Source: Pseudoflavitalea sp. G-6-1-2 (lineage in GTDB: Bacteria; Bacteroidota; Bacteroidia; Chitinophagales; Chitinophagaceae). From it: a DNA stretch of 64,000 nt. Where the stretch lies: NCBI RefSeq assembly GCF_012927185.1, contig NZ_JABBGB010000001.1:868001-932000 (forward strand), read 5' to 3'. Below are positions 35,303-43,802 of this stretch, piece after piece (the stretch's first letter is position 1; the number at the start of each line of letters is the position of its first letter). Made by a program: the position numbers and the translations under genes. The notes beneath the pieces were generated by a model. That model was not told where the DNA came from. It did not search any database and saw only the letters and a program-made list of their open reading frames with translations.

Positions 35303-36337
35303 ATGCACACATTTCTTGGACTTGACCTCAACATCTGGTGGTTCCTGATTTTCGGAGGCGTGATCAGTGGTTATGCGATTCTCGACGGATTCGATCTCGG
35401 CGCAGGAGCCCTGCATTTATTTCTGAAAAAAGAACAGAGCCGGCGGATCGCACTCAATGCCATCGGTCCGGTTTGGGACGGAAACGAAGTATGGCTGGTA
35501 ATCGGCGGAGGTGCGCTCTTCGCGGGATTTCCGGTGGCATATGCCGCTATTTTCTCCGCATTCTATGTGCCCTTCATGATATTTCTGGTGGGCATCATCT
35601 GGAGAGCGGTAGCCATCGAGTTCCGAAGTAAAGAACCGATGGGCTGGTGGAGAAAAACATGGGACATAGTGTATTCTTTTGCCAGCATCACTATTGCGCT
35701 TTCGCTCGGGCTCATGCTCGGCAATGTTGCCTATGGCATTCCACTTAATAACGGCAAGGAATTCTCCGGCGACTGGCTTTCGTTCTTCAATCCGTTTTCG
35801 ATACTGGTAGCCATCACTACCCTCGCGCTTTTTATGATGCATGGCGCCATTTATCTTACCATGAAAACTGAGAACAGGTTGTTTGCCAAACTGCATATAC
35901 TTGCGAATAACTTCATCATATTCTTTGTGCTCAGTTTTGTGGTGACTACGTTGTATACGCTTTTGTACATTCCGCATCTGAGCGATTTCTTCAAAGAGAA
36001 TCCGGTTGGGTTTATCATTCCGATACTGATGGTGCTGGCGATTGCTAATATTCCGCGACAGATCAAGAAAGGAAAATACAGGTATGCATTCATCAGTTCT
36101 TCGGTTACCATTGCGTTGCTGCTGATAATGGTGGCGCTGGAAGTTTTTCCTTATTTGCTTTACTCCAATTCAGATCCGGCGAACAGCATTACAATTGATA
36201 ACGCCGCTTCTTCACCGAAAACTATGCGGATATTGTTGATCATGGCATTGGTAGGAACGCCGCTGGTGGGGATTTACACCAGTTTTGTTTTCTATACATT
36301 CAAAGGAAAAGTGAAGTTGGATGAGATGAGTTATTAG
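35303..36337 (+). CDS. cydB: Cytochrome bd ubiquinol oxidase subunit II
   Basis: A 344-residue CydB with the usual opening LNIWWFLIFGGVISGYAILDGFDLGAGAL, then IGPVWDGNEVWLVIGGGALFAGFPVAYA, and about eight to nine transmembrane helices. It is the structural partner of CydA in the inner membrane. It directly follows cydA and appears to be the last gene of that operon; the downstream gene has its own -7 element. Confidence 0.96.
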   Translation: MHTFLGLDLNIWWFLIFGGVISGYAILDGFDLGAGALHLFLKKEQSRRIALNAIGPVWDGNEVWLVIGGGALFAGFPVAYAAIFSAFYVPFMIFLVGIIWRAVAIEFRSKEPMGWWRKTWDIVYSFASITIALSLGLMLGNVAYGIPLNNGKEFSGDWLSFFNPFSILVAITTLALFMMHGAIYLTMKTENRLFAKLHILANNFIIFFVLSFVVTTLYTLLYIPHLSDFFKENPVGFIIPILMVLAIANIPRQIKKGKYRYAFISSSVTIALLLIMVALEVFPYLLYSNSDPANSITIDNAASSPKTMRILLIMALVGTPLVGIYTSFVFYTFKGKVKLDEMSY

Positions 36338-36350
36338 CAGAATCAATCTG

Positions 36351-36358
36351 TATTTTTG
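36351..36358 (+). promoter_or_regulatory. -7 promoter element (TATTTTTG) overlapping a TTG codon
   Basis: TATTTTTG matches TAnnTTTG and its last three bases are the TTG that would otherwise be the only ordinary in-frame start near the signal peptide of the next gene. If this promoter is used, that TTG cannot be translated. Confidence 0.4.
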
Positions 36359-37321
36359 CGGATCAATTTCTTAAACCCCGATATAAAAAAAATTCTGACA
36401 GGCATTTGCTTCCTGATGATCACCTTATCAACTACAGCCCAGTCAATAAGCACCATCAATCCATATCTCACATTTGACTCAGATACTGAGCAAAAATTTT
36501 TCGAACAGATTAATACAGGTGAGCAACCTGATTATTTTGCATTGCTATTGATGATCGGAACAAAAAATCCTCCCACAAAGGCAAGATGCTTTTCTTTGAT
36601 CAATAATTTCTTTGAGGAGTATCCAATGAAGGAATTCAATTCGGCAAACAAACTCAAAAGACTGCTGACCGAATCCGAATCATTTTTTTTGAGAGAACCC
36701 GGAAACAACAATACCACCTTTCAGGATTTGTTCGATAAGTTTGAGTTCAATGGAGCAACTGTTGCAGCGTTTTATGCCATGCTGCTGGATAACTTAAAGA
36801 TCGATTATAAAATATACCTTGGCTCCATTCCATATGTAAAAGCATTTTATGGGGGTAAAGCGGTTGATTTTTATCCAAAATCTTATCCGGAATCAGATTA
36901 TGCGTACATATATTCCAGCAAGGGCAGCTTCTACAATTACCTGAAAATCAGCAAAACCCATATTACGGAACAGGGGAAGAAAGATAATGTGGAAGAGCTT
37001 TTCAAACGTTATTTCTACGATACAGCAGCAATAAATCTGAAACAACTGGCGGCACTATTCTATATGAACAGGGGGATGGAATTTTTTTGGAAGAAGAACT
37101 ATACAGAAGCTTACAGGCAGATGGAGAAGGCTTATTTTTTATACCCCTGTCATAGAGTAAGATGGTTTACCGGAATTTCACTCGGCGCAATTGTTACAAA
37201 AGGGAAATTATCGGAGGAAGAAAAAATACCTTATCTCGAACGTGGAGTGGAGCTCGGAGCTGTTTACAATCCGGATGAATTTCCAGAGCTAAAACCAGCC
37301 GCGTCTTCTAAACACCCATAA
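36356..37321 (+). CDS. Secreted hypothetical protein, transglutaminase-like fold suspected; start uncertain
   Basis: About 310-321 residues, function not recognised. A signal peptide reads IKKILTGICFLMITLSTTAQ, with ATA (36383) where an ATG would be expected; the only ordinary upstream start is the TTG at 36356, which overlaps a promoter-like -7 element. The segment ATVAAFYAMLLDNLKIDYKIY followed by a DFYPKSYPESDY stretch resembles the core of transglutaminase-like proteins, but the catalytic Cys is absent. Residues about 220-275 look like one or two TPR-type helical pairs. The gene overlaps the convergent corA by 33 bp. Confidence 0.6.
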   Translation: MRINFLNPDIKKILTGICFLMITLSTTAQSISTINPYLTFDSDTEQKFFEQINTGEQPDYFALLLMIGTKNPPTKARCFSLINNFFEEYPMKEFNSANKLKRLLTESESFFLREPGNNNTTFQDLFDKFEFNGATVAAFYAMLLDNLKIDYKIYLGSIPYVKAFYGGKAVDFYPKSYPESDYAYIYSSKGSFYNYLKISKTHITEQGKKDNVEELFKRYFYDTAAINLKQLAALFYMNRGMEFFWKKNYTEAYRQMEKAYFLYPCHRVRWFTGISLGAIVTKGKLSEEEKIPYLERGVELGAVYNPDEFPELKPAASSKHP

Positions 37322-38392
37322 CATCCAGATTGGAATAAACAACATAGCGCCTACTGCAAAGTAGAATCCCCACTTGTGGTGGATATACGGAATCACTTCG
37401 AAGTTCATTCCGAAAATTCCACCGATCACCGTGGCGGGAGCCAGCAGACAGGTAACGATGGCCATTACCTTCATCACCTCATTGAGTTTGAGGTTTACAT
37501 TGTTGATATAGAGATCCTGCATACCCATTACGATATCGCGGTAGTTCTCACCGAGATCGTAGGCCTGCACAATATGATCATAAACATCTTTGAAGTACTT
37601 GGTGGTGCGATCGTCGAGCAGATCGCTTTCGCTGCGGATGATGCCGCCGACGAGATCCCGCACCGGTGCGAGGTTTCGCTTGAGAACAATCAGCTCTTTG
37701 CGGAGTTGATTGATGCGTGCGAGTGAACGGGTATTGCTTCTGCGGATCACTTCTTCTTCGATCATTTCAATCTGATCGCCCAGCTGTTCCATTACCAGAA
37801 AGTAGTTGTCTACAATCAGATCGAGCATGGAATAGAGCAGGTAATCGGCAGTGCGCTGGCGGGTTTTGCTGTTGGCCATATTGAGCCGCGAGCGAAGCGG
37901 ATCGAATACATCCCTGTGTGCATCTTCCTGAAAAGAGATCACGAAATCTTTTCCAAGTACAATGCTGATCTGTTCTGTTTCTACCGTTTTTTTCTCCTGA
38001 TTGTAGAAGAGCATGTTCAGCAGGCAGAAGAGTACGCCTTCCACTTCATCCATTTTCGGACGCTGATTGATGCTGAGAATATCTTCGATGAGGAGCGGAT
38101 GGACGTTGTAGGTAGTGCAGATGGATTCAACGTCGGACTTTCGGAGGCCTTCGATATTGATCCAGGCGATGCGGCCGTCGTTCTTGAATTTTTTGCAGGG
38201 GCCAACTGCTTTGTAATGATGCACCTGAATGCTGGTAGCATCATAATCATACACGGTAACTTCTACATCTGTGGCTTCTTCGCGTTGAGGAAGCACGGTT
38301 GGGTTCACAGAAAGTATCTCCTTGGTTCGTTGTGTACCGAACAGGCTGTTCAGGTTCAGACCGAAATAACGGAGATACTTCTGCGGACTCAT
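37289..38392 (-). CDS. corA: CorA-type magnesium/cobalt transporter
   Basis: A 367-residue CorA: a large N-terminal cytoplasmic domain, a long stalk helix, and two C-terminal transmembrane helices with the ion-selectivity motif GMN in IFGMNFEVIPY, then the second helix and a basic tail (RRRGWF). It is a pentameric channel for Mg2+ (and Co2+) uptake. It lies 3 bp behind the KdnB-like gene on the same strand, so both are likely translated from one mRNA. Confidence 0.95.
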   Translation of the reverse strand: MSPQKYLRYFGLNLNSLFGTQRTKEILSVNPTVLPQREEATDVEVTVYDYDATSIQVHHYKAVGPCKKFKNDGRIAWINIEGLRKSDVESICTTYNVHPLLIEDILSINQRPKMDEVEGVLFCLLNMLFYNQEKKTVETEQISIVLGKDFVISFQEDAHRDVFDPLRSRLNMANSKTRQRTADYLLYSMLDLIVDNYFLVMEQLGDQIEMIEEEVIRRSNTRSLARINQLRKELIVLKRNLAPVRDLVGGIIRSESDLLDDRTTKYFKDVYDHIVQAYDLGENYRDIVMGMQDLYINNVNLKLNEVMKVMAIVTCLLAPATVIGGIFGMNFEVIPYIHHKWGFYFAVGAMLFIPIWMLWVFRRRGWF

Positions 38393-38395
38393 TGG

Positions 38396-39490
38396 TTATA
38401 ATTTTTCGTAGAGTGCTCTCAGTTTTTCGCGGGTCATGATGGTTTCCCAATCTTTGCCGAGTGCGTTTTCCCAGAGAGGTTTCATGCCGAGAGATATATT
38501 GATCATGGTATCGAACTGTTCGTCGGAAAGTCCTTTGCAGATACCAACGGGAATATCGATTTTGTTTTTGTCTACCATGTGCTTGAATTCAACCACAGCT
38601 TCGGGATAGTAATCTTCGAGGTGGTTCATTACAATGCAGTTGCCGATACCGTGTTTGGTACCGAGGAGGTAGCTGAGGCCATAACTAACGGCGTGGGCTA
38701 CACCTACCTGTGAGTAGGCAATGCTCATGCCACCGGCGTAGGAAGCCATCATCAGTTTATCGTCGCAGTCTGCATCCCAGGTGTTCTTCTTTACAAATAC
38801 GTCGCGGCAAAGTTCGAGTGCTTTTTCGCCGTAAGATTTGCTGAATTCGTTGAGGAATGTTCCCTGCAGGCTTTCGATGCAGTGAATATAACAATCCATG
38901 CCGGTGTAGAAGCGCTGATTGGCCGGAGCGTTTGAAGTGAGTTCCGGATCGAGCACAATCTGATCGAATGGAGTGAAGTCTGAGTTCATGCCCAGTTTGC
39001 GGGTAGGTCCGGTAAGAACGGTGGTTCTCGAAACTTCGGCGCCTGTTCCGCTGAGAGTAGGGATACCGGCTTTGTACACGCCGGCAACTTTCACCAGGTC
39101 CCATCCCTGATAGTCGGCAGAAGAGCCGGGGTTGTTCATCATCAGGGCAACCGCTTTGGCGAGGTCCATTACAGATCCGCCGCCGATGCCGATTACACCG
39201 CTGATGGTTCCGAATTCTTCTTTCAGTTGCTGGGCGAGTTTATCTACCTGAGTGGTTTTTGGTTCGTAGGTAACATCTGCAAAAATCACTTTGTCTTTTC
39301 CACGGAGTGGGATACGGTTGATCAAAGGTTTGCCATTGCCGGTGTCTGCACCGTTCTCGAAATAATGATCGAGAAGGAAGATCATGGGAGCATCGCCTTT
39401 TCTCTGTGGAGCTAAGATTTCATCGAGCTGGTCGAAGCTTCCACGGCCATAAACCACATAGCTCACCATTTTGAAATTTCTGAACTTCAT
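38396..39490 (-). CDS. Iron-containing alcohol dehydrogenase, KdnB-like (Kdo 8-oxidase)
   Basis: A 364-residue group III (Fe-dependent) dehydrogenase with the nucleotide-binding GIGGGSVMDLAKAVALM and the metal-ligand region YTGMDCYIHCIESLQG and GVAHAVSYGLSYLLGTKHGIGN (conserved His residues). The N-terminus (FRNFKMVSYVVYGRGSFDQL) and overall pattern resemble KdnB, which oxidises C8 of Kdo on the way to the amino sugar Kdo8N. kdsB lies 2.6 kb away, which fits. The aminotransferase KdnA is not adjacent, so the specific role is inference; a generic alcohol or aldehyde reductase remains possible. Confidence 0.75.
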   Translation of the reverse strand: MKFRNFKMVSYVVYGRGSFDQLDEILAPQRKGDAPMIFLLDHYFENGADTGNGKPLINRIPLRGKDKVIFADVTYEPKTTQVDKLAQQLKEEFGTISGVIGIGGGSVMDLAKAVALMMNNPGSSADYQGWDLVKVAGVYKAGIPTLSGTGAEVSRTTVLTGPTRKLGMNSDFTPFDQIVLDPELTSNAPANQRFYTGMDCYIHCIESLQGTFLNEFSKSYGEKALELCRDVFVKKNTWDADCDDKLMMASYAGGMSIAYSQVGVAHAVSYGLSYLLGTKHGIGNCIVMNHLEDYYPEAVVEFKHMVDKNKIDIPVGICKGLSDEQFDTMINISLGMKPLWENALGKDWETIMTREKLRALYEKL

Positions 39491-40164
39491 ATCTATTAAT
39501 CAGTAGGTTAAAAATAGGTTTGAAAGTAGTGCGAAGGTAGGAGAATACGGCAACAAAAAAACGCAGCATGGAGCTGCGTTTTGTTATAAGAACCCTAACC
39601 AATCGCTGTATGTGGTGTACCAGCTATATTAACCTGTTCTGCGGTTATGGAAGCCACATAAATTCCATACCACGTAAGCGGATAAGATCCTCTTGCAGAC
39701 AGGGTAAAATGTTTACGGAATGATCAACGAATAAGGATAGTGGAAGGCAGGCCTGATAAAACGATTTAGCACATCAACATACAATACACGGTCATGCTCA
39801 GGCGCGTTGATTTTTCATGGATAAAATATTTTATATATCAAAAAACTTGTAAAGATTGGAGATTTCCGACCGAAGTATGGGTAAAGGTAATTTTTAAATG
39901 TATACAGTGTAAACTGTAATTGAAAAAAATTTGCATAAATCGACAGATACTCGCAGTTTTTTGCGATACCTGAGGGAATGAAGTGTATCATTTCCGGACA
40001 ATCCTGCAAAAAGCCGGAAATCTGCGGTAATCTTTCACATAAACTTTAAAAATAATTTATAGTAGCGGGTACTGCAAATACCTCGCTTTTCAAAGAGCGA
40101 ACTGTAAACTCCTGAGGTAAGCAATTTAGTATGTGAGTGTGAATAACTCCTTTCAAAGGATAGG
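39491..40164. other. 674-bp AT-rich non-coding region
   Basis: No gene is recognised. It holds a bidirectional-looking terminator (39554-39579), and a perfect ATTTCCGG / CCGGAAAT inverted repeat with a 16-nt loop at about 39990-40021. Poly-A/T tracts occur around 39,820-39,950. A minus-strand ORF at 39815-40009 has no support. It could hold a small RNA that ends at the terminator, but nothing proves it. Confidence 0.5.
39554..39579 (-). terminator. Terminator, minus strand (possibly bidirectional)
   Basis: Hairpin ACGCAGC / GCTGCGT with a 5-nt loop. The minus strand has seven T after it, and the plus strand four. It lies 64 bp upstream of the KdnB-like gene, about 0.6 kb after the ROK gene. 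Confidence 0.78.
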
Positions 40165-41085
40165 TTATGAAGGGCGATTTGCAACCAATGCTGCTGCTCC
40201 GAAAACACCGGCACTATCGCCAAGAGAAGGTTTGTACACAGGAACATCGAGCCGGTTATTGAAGATATGCTCACGCAGCGATTCGATGCCTGCCGAGTAT
40301 AAAACATCAATATTGCCAACACCCCCACCCACTACAACAATATCCGGGTCTAAAAGATTAATGATAACCGAAATTGCTTTTCCAAAAAACCAGGTTAACC
40401 TTTTGATGGTTTGTTTTGCGGCGGAATCCTCACCGTTGAGGTAAAGTTGTGTGATCTCTTTCAGGCTGGCCTTGCGGCCAGTAAGGGTATGGTAGAATTT
40501 TTCGAGGGCCGGACCGGAGAGGATGGTTTCCACACATCCTGATTTTCCGCAGTAACATGGGCCGCCGCTGGGGTCGAGGAAATTATGTCCCCACTCACCC
40601 GCGATTCCGTGACGCCCATTCCACACCTCACCATTGATTACGATGCCACCCCCTACTCCTGTTCCCATGATGATGCCAAACACAATTTCTGCGCCAGGCA
40701 TTTTTTCTTTCACCACTCCCCAATGCGTTTCTGCGAGTGCAAAACAATTGGCATCATTGGCGAGGGTAACGGGGATGTTCAGCATCGATTCAAGATCGCG
40801 TTTCAGGGGCTGACCATTCAGTGCGGTGCTATTGCAGTTTTTCATGGTCTGTAAAACGGGATCGAGTACGCCGGGTGTTCCAAAGCCGATAGAGGAAGGC
40901 TGTAATCCGCTCTGCTGCTGCATTTGATCGACCAGTTGTTTGATCTTGCCAAGAATATGGTCGTATCCTTTATGGCTTTCGGTATCAACACGCAAGCGCA
41001 GCAAAGGAGTAGCTTCCGACAGAGAAGGCAGAATCACACCTTCAATTTTGGTTCCTCCGAGATCGATGCCCCATAGTGGCTCCAT
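40165..41085 (-). CDS. ROK-family sugar kinase
   Basis: A 306-residue kinase with the N-terminal ATP motif GIDLGGTKIEGVIL, sugar-binding region LANDANCFALAE, GTGVGGGIVINGEVWNG and the ROK zinc-binding signature in CYCGKSGCVETILSG. No DNA-binding domain is present, so it is a kinase (glucokinase, fructokinase or N-acetyl sugar kinase) and not a repressor. The sugar cannot be chosen from sequence. It stands alone. Confidence 0.92.
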   Translation of the reverse strand: MEPLWGIDLGGTKIEGVILPSLSEATPLLRLRVDTESHKGYDHILGKIKQLVDQMQQQSGLQPSSIGFGTPGVLDPVLQTMKNCNSTALNGQPLKRDLESMLNIPVTLANDANCFALAETHWGVVKEKMPGAEIVFGIIMGTGVGGGIVINGEVWNGRHGIAGEWGHNFLDPSGGPCYCGKSGCVETILSGPALEKFYHTLTGRKASLKEITQLYLNGEDSAAKQTIKRLTWFFGKAISVIINLLDPDIVVVGGGVGNIDVLYSAGIESLREHIFNNRLDVPVYKPSLGDSAGVFGAAALVANRPS

Positions 41086-41200
41086 GAAAAAAATGTATCA
41101 TTAAATGTAAAGAAAATAGCAACTGAAATTGCTAACTCCGGGAAAATGCAACAATTTTGGTTTACCCGATAACAATTTTTAATATGTGTTTTGTTTGGGG

Positions 41201-41220
41201 AAGTAAGAATTCACTTACTT
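41201..41220. repeat. Inverted repeat upstream of the rhomboid gene
   Basis: AAGTAAG / CTTACTT, perfect 7-bp arms with a 6-bp spacer, 30 bp before the rhomboid ATG. It could be an operator or a hairpin in the leader. Confidence 0.45.
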
Positions 41221-41249
41221 AAACAACCAGCCGAATTCAAAGAGAAGAT

Positions 41250-42002
41250 ATGAACAGAACTGAAGAGCAATCTGGCATTGATCCCATTCAACAAAATGAA
41301 AAAAAGCCCGCAGGAGGCTTTACTATTCCCAAAGGATTTGTGATCACCCCGATCTTGATCGGCATCAATGTGCTGGTGTTTGCACTGATGGTGGTGTCTG
41401 GAGTTGACGTTTTCAAGCCTACTATTGAGTCATTGATTCAATGGGGCGGTAATGCCTACACACTGTCTGTGGGTACCGGAGAATGGTGGCGTGTTATCAC
41501 CAATAACTATGTTCATGTAGGTGTTATGCACCTGCTGGTAAATATGGTGAGTCTTTATATCATAGGAATACAGCTGGAGCCCATGATCGGCAAGAGCAGG
41601 TTTCTTGCAGCCTACATTACCACCGGCATCGCGGGAAGCGTGGTAAGTATGCTCTGGAAGACCAATGCTTTATCGGCGGGCGCCTCCGGCGCCATCTTTG
41701 GTATGTTTGGAGTATTCCTTGCGTTGATCACTACGCCGTTGATTGAAAAATCTGTGAGGAAAACCATCTTGTCCAATATCGTGAGCTTCCTTGTGATCAA
41801 TCTGGTGATTGGCATGATGCCAGGCATAGACTTCGCGGCGCACCTAGGCGGACTTATCTGCGGAATGATTATCGGATACCTGTATTACGCAGTAATAAAA
41901 ATGAACGTGAAACGGAAGATTGCCATGTCGGTTGCACTTGCAGCCCTGATTGCATTGGCCATAATAGTTATAGGATTCGGCATGGCAAAACCTATATTGT
42001 GA
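41250..42002 (+). CDS. Rhomboid-family intramembrane serine protease
   Basis: A 250-residue protein with six predicted transmembrane helices. The catalytic dyad is S146 in GASGAIFGMFG and H198 in DFAAHLGGLICG, with the conserved H94...N98 in GVMHLLVNM. The N-terminus is a hydrophilic tail of about 30 residues. Rhomboids cut membrane proteins within or near the bilayer; no substrate is evident. It is convergent with kdsB and shares a bidirectional terminator. Confidence 0.92.
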   Translation: MNRTEEQSGIDPIQQNEKKPAGGFTIPKGFVITPILIGINVLVFALMVVSGVDVFKPTIESLIQWGGNAYTLSVGTGEWWRVITNNYVHVGVMHLLVNMVSLYIIGIQLEPMIGKSRFLAAYITTGIAGSVVSMLWKTNALSAGASGAIFGMFGVFLALITTPLIEKSVRKTILSNIVSFLVINLVIGMMPGIDFAAHLGGLICGMIIGYLYYAVIKMNVKRKIAMSVALAALIALAIIVIGFGMAKPIL

Positions 42003-42068
42003 GCCATTGAAATACTAAATGATTATTTGCTGAAACATACTGCTGTGCTGTGTTACAGCCAGATAAAC

Positions 42069-42104
42069 AAAAAAAAGGATTGCTTTACAGGCAATCCTTT
42101 TTAA
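42069..42104. terminator. Bidirectional terminator between rhomboid and kdsB
   Basis: AAAGGATTGC / GCAATCCTTT hairpin with an 8-nt loop, A-run on the left and T-run on the right, serving both convergent genes. Confidence 0.9.
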
Positions 42105-42122
42105 TTGATATTGATAATTTCT

Positions 42123-42842
42123 TTAGAACAATTTTGCCGCACGCTCCAGATCGGCAGGCGTATCGATTTCGATGCCCATATAATCTACCACAATCATACG
42201 TAACGGTATGCCATATTCGAGATAACGGAGGCATTCCACTTTCTCTGCTGCTTCGAGTGGCGTCATGGGCCAGTTGGTGAAATCGATCAGGGCCTGCTTG
42301 CGGAATGCGTACACGCCAATATGCTCGTAGTAAGTAACAGGAGCTTCCGTATCGCGTGGATAAGGGATTACGCTGCGGCTGAACATCAGCGAATTCATAT
42401 TGCGATCCACTGCCACTTTCACGAAGTTGGGGTCTTCAATTTCTTCTTTTTTGCTAAGCACCTGCATCATCGATGCCACCTGAACGGTAGGGTCATTGAA
42501 ACATTTCAGCAGCGCTTCGAGTGGTTTCTTCTGAACAAAAGGCGTATCGCCCTGAACATTCAATACAATATCCACATCCATATCAGCAACAGCTTCCGCG
42601 ATGCGGTCGCTTCCGCTCTGGTGCTCGTTGATGCTCATTTTGGCTTTGCCTCCATGAGATACAATTTCGTTGTAGATAACATCGCTGTCGGTAACCACCA
42701 CCACTTCGTCGAAGAGGCCTGTAGCTACAGTATTGTCGTAAGTATGACGGATCACGGTTTTCTCACCGAGAGGTTGCATCAGTTTTGCGGGAAATCGGGT
42801 AGCGGCGTATCGGGCCGGTATCATTGCGATCATTCGTGCCAT
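42123..42842 (-). CDS. kdsB: 3-deoxy-manno-octulosonate cytidylyltransferase (CMP-Kdo synthase)
   Basis: A 239-residue KdsB. It opens with the nucleotide-binding IPARYAATRFPAKLM, then INEHQSGSDRIAEAV and the metal-binding VLNVQGDTPF, and ends with the IEIDTPADLERAAKLF tail. It activates Kdo (or Kdo8N) with CTP before transfer to lipid A. It is in the cytoplasm and has its own -7 element. The KdnB-like dehydrogenase 2.6 kb away could provide an 8-amino-Kdo substrate. Confidence 0.96.
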   Translation of the reverse strand: MARMIAMIPARYAATRFPAKLMQPLGEKTVIRHTYDNTVATGLFDEVVVVTDSDVIYNEIVSHGGKAKMSINEHQSGSDRIAEAVADMDVDIVLNVQGDTPFVQKKPLEALLKCFNDPTVQVASMMQVLSKKEEIEDPNFVKVAVDRNMNSLMFSRSVIPYPRDTEAPVTYYEHIGVYAFRKQALIDFTNWPMTPLEAAEKVECLRYLEYGIPLRMIVVDYMGIEIDTPADLERAAKLF

Positions 42843-42870
42843 AAGATATCTTCTTTAAAAGAGAAGGCTA

Positions 42871-42878
42871 CAAAGGTA
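42871..42878 (-). promoter_or_regulatory. -7 promoter element (TACCTTTG) of kdsB
   Basis: The minus strand reads TACCTTTG, a full TAnnTTTG match, 28 bp before the kdsB start. Confidence 0.45.
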
Positions 42879-42893
42879 ATACGCTGCTGAATA

Positions 42894-43712
42894 TCAGTAG
42901 TCGGTTTTCACGCTTTTATCGAAAGGGAGTTTCATTTGATACCCGATGCTTTCGTCGTTGGTGTTTTCGAGTACGTCCAGTCCGTATTGGAGCTTGCTGG
43001 GATCTGTGTAGGCAAATGTGCCGAAGAGGCGGTCCCAGAGCGAGAAAATATTGGAGTAATTGGTGTCTGTGTAAGGTCTTTTGTAGTGGTGATGCACTTT
43101 GTGCATGTTGGGTGAAACAAATATCCAGCTGATGGGCCTGTCGAGCCATTCGGGAACACGGATATTGGCATGATTGAAATGTGTGAAAATGGCGGCAGTG
43201 CTGCGATACAGAAAATACATCCAGATGGGAAGGCCAATGAGAAATGCACCGAGTATGGTGGTGGCTTCGCGGAACACCCATTCGCCGGGATGATGGCGGG
43301 TACCGGTGGTTACATCAACCTTGGTATCGCTGTGATGGATCATATGGAACTTCCACATCCATTTCACTTTGTGCATAGCGAAATGCGGCAGGTACTGAGA
43401 GAAAAAATCCATGAAGAAAAGCGATAAGAGAATGGTTGCCCAAAGCGGCCAGTTCAGCCAGTTGAGCAATCCGAAATTATGCGTGGACGTCCAGTGACAA
43501 ACGCCAATGGTAATGGTTCCCAGCAATAAGTTCAGCACAACCGTTGTGAGCAGAAACACCAGGTTCACGCCGGCATGTTTGTATCTTTTGAACGAAAAAG
43601 TAAAGAGCGGGTAAGCGCCTTCGATGAGCCAGAAGATCACCATGCCGCCCAGCAGTATCGCCATTCTCTGCCAGCTTTCGATGTTTTGCCAGAAATGAAC
43701 AAAGGTTTCCAT
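42894..43712 (-). CDS. Sterol desaturase/fatty-acid hydroxylase superfamily protein
   Basis: A 272-residue integral membrane di-iron enzyme. The His clusters are HFAMHKVKWMWKFHMIHHSD, then HHPGEW and HFNHANI, and NMHKVHHHYKRP, a set typical of the superfamily. Four to five hydrophobic helices are visible. In Bacteroidota such proteins may hydroxylate carotenoids, fatty acids or sphingolipid chains; the substrate is unknown. It is followed by kdsB on the same strand. Confidence 0.88.
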   Translation of the reverse strand: METFVHFWQNIESWQRMAILLGGMVIFWLIEGAYPLFTFSFKRYKHAGVNLVFLLTTVVLNLLLGTITIGVCHWTSTHNFGLLNWLNWPLWATILLSLFFMDFFSQYLPHFAMHKVKWMWKFHMIHHSDTKVDVTTGTRHHPGEWVFREATTILGAFLIGLPIWMYFLYRSTAAIFTHFNHANIRVPEWLDRPISWIFVSPNMHKVHHHYKRPYTDTNYSNIFSLWDRLFGTFAYTDPSKLQYGLDVLENTNDESIGYQMKLPFDKSVKTDY

Positions 43713-43753
43713 TCGGTTTGAGCTTATAAACCAATTTACGAATTTTCGGGCAC

Positions 43754-43780
43754 AAAAAAGGGCGCACCAAGTGCGCCCTG
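43754..43780 (-). terminator. Rho-independent terminator after dnaN
   Basis: The minus strand has GGGCGCAC-TTG-GTGCGCCC followed by six T. Confidence 0.92.
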
Positions 43781-43802
43781 TATCTAAAAATGAGATTGAT
43801 TC

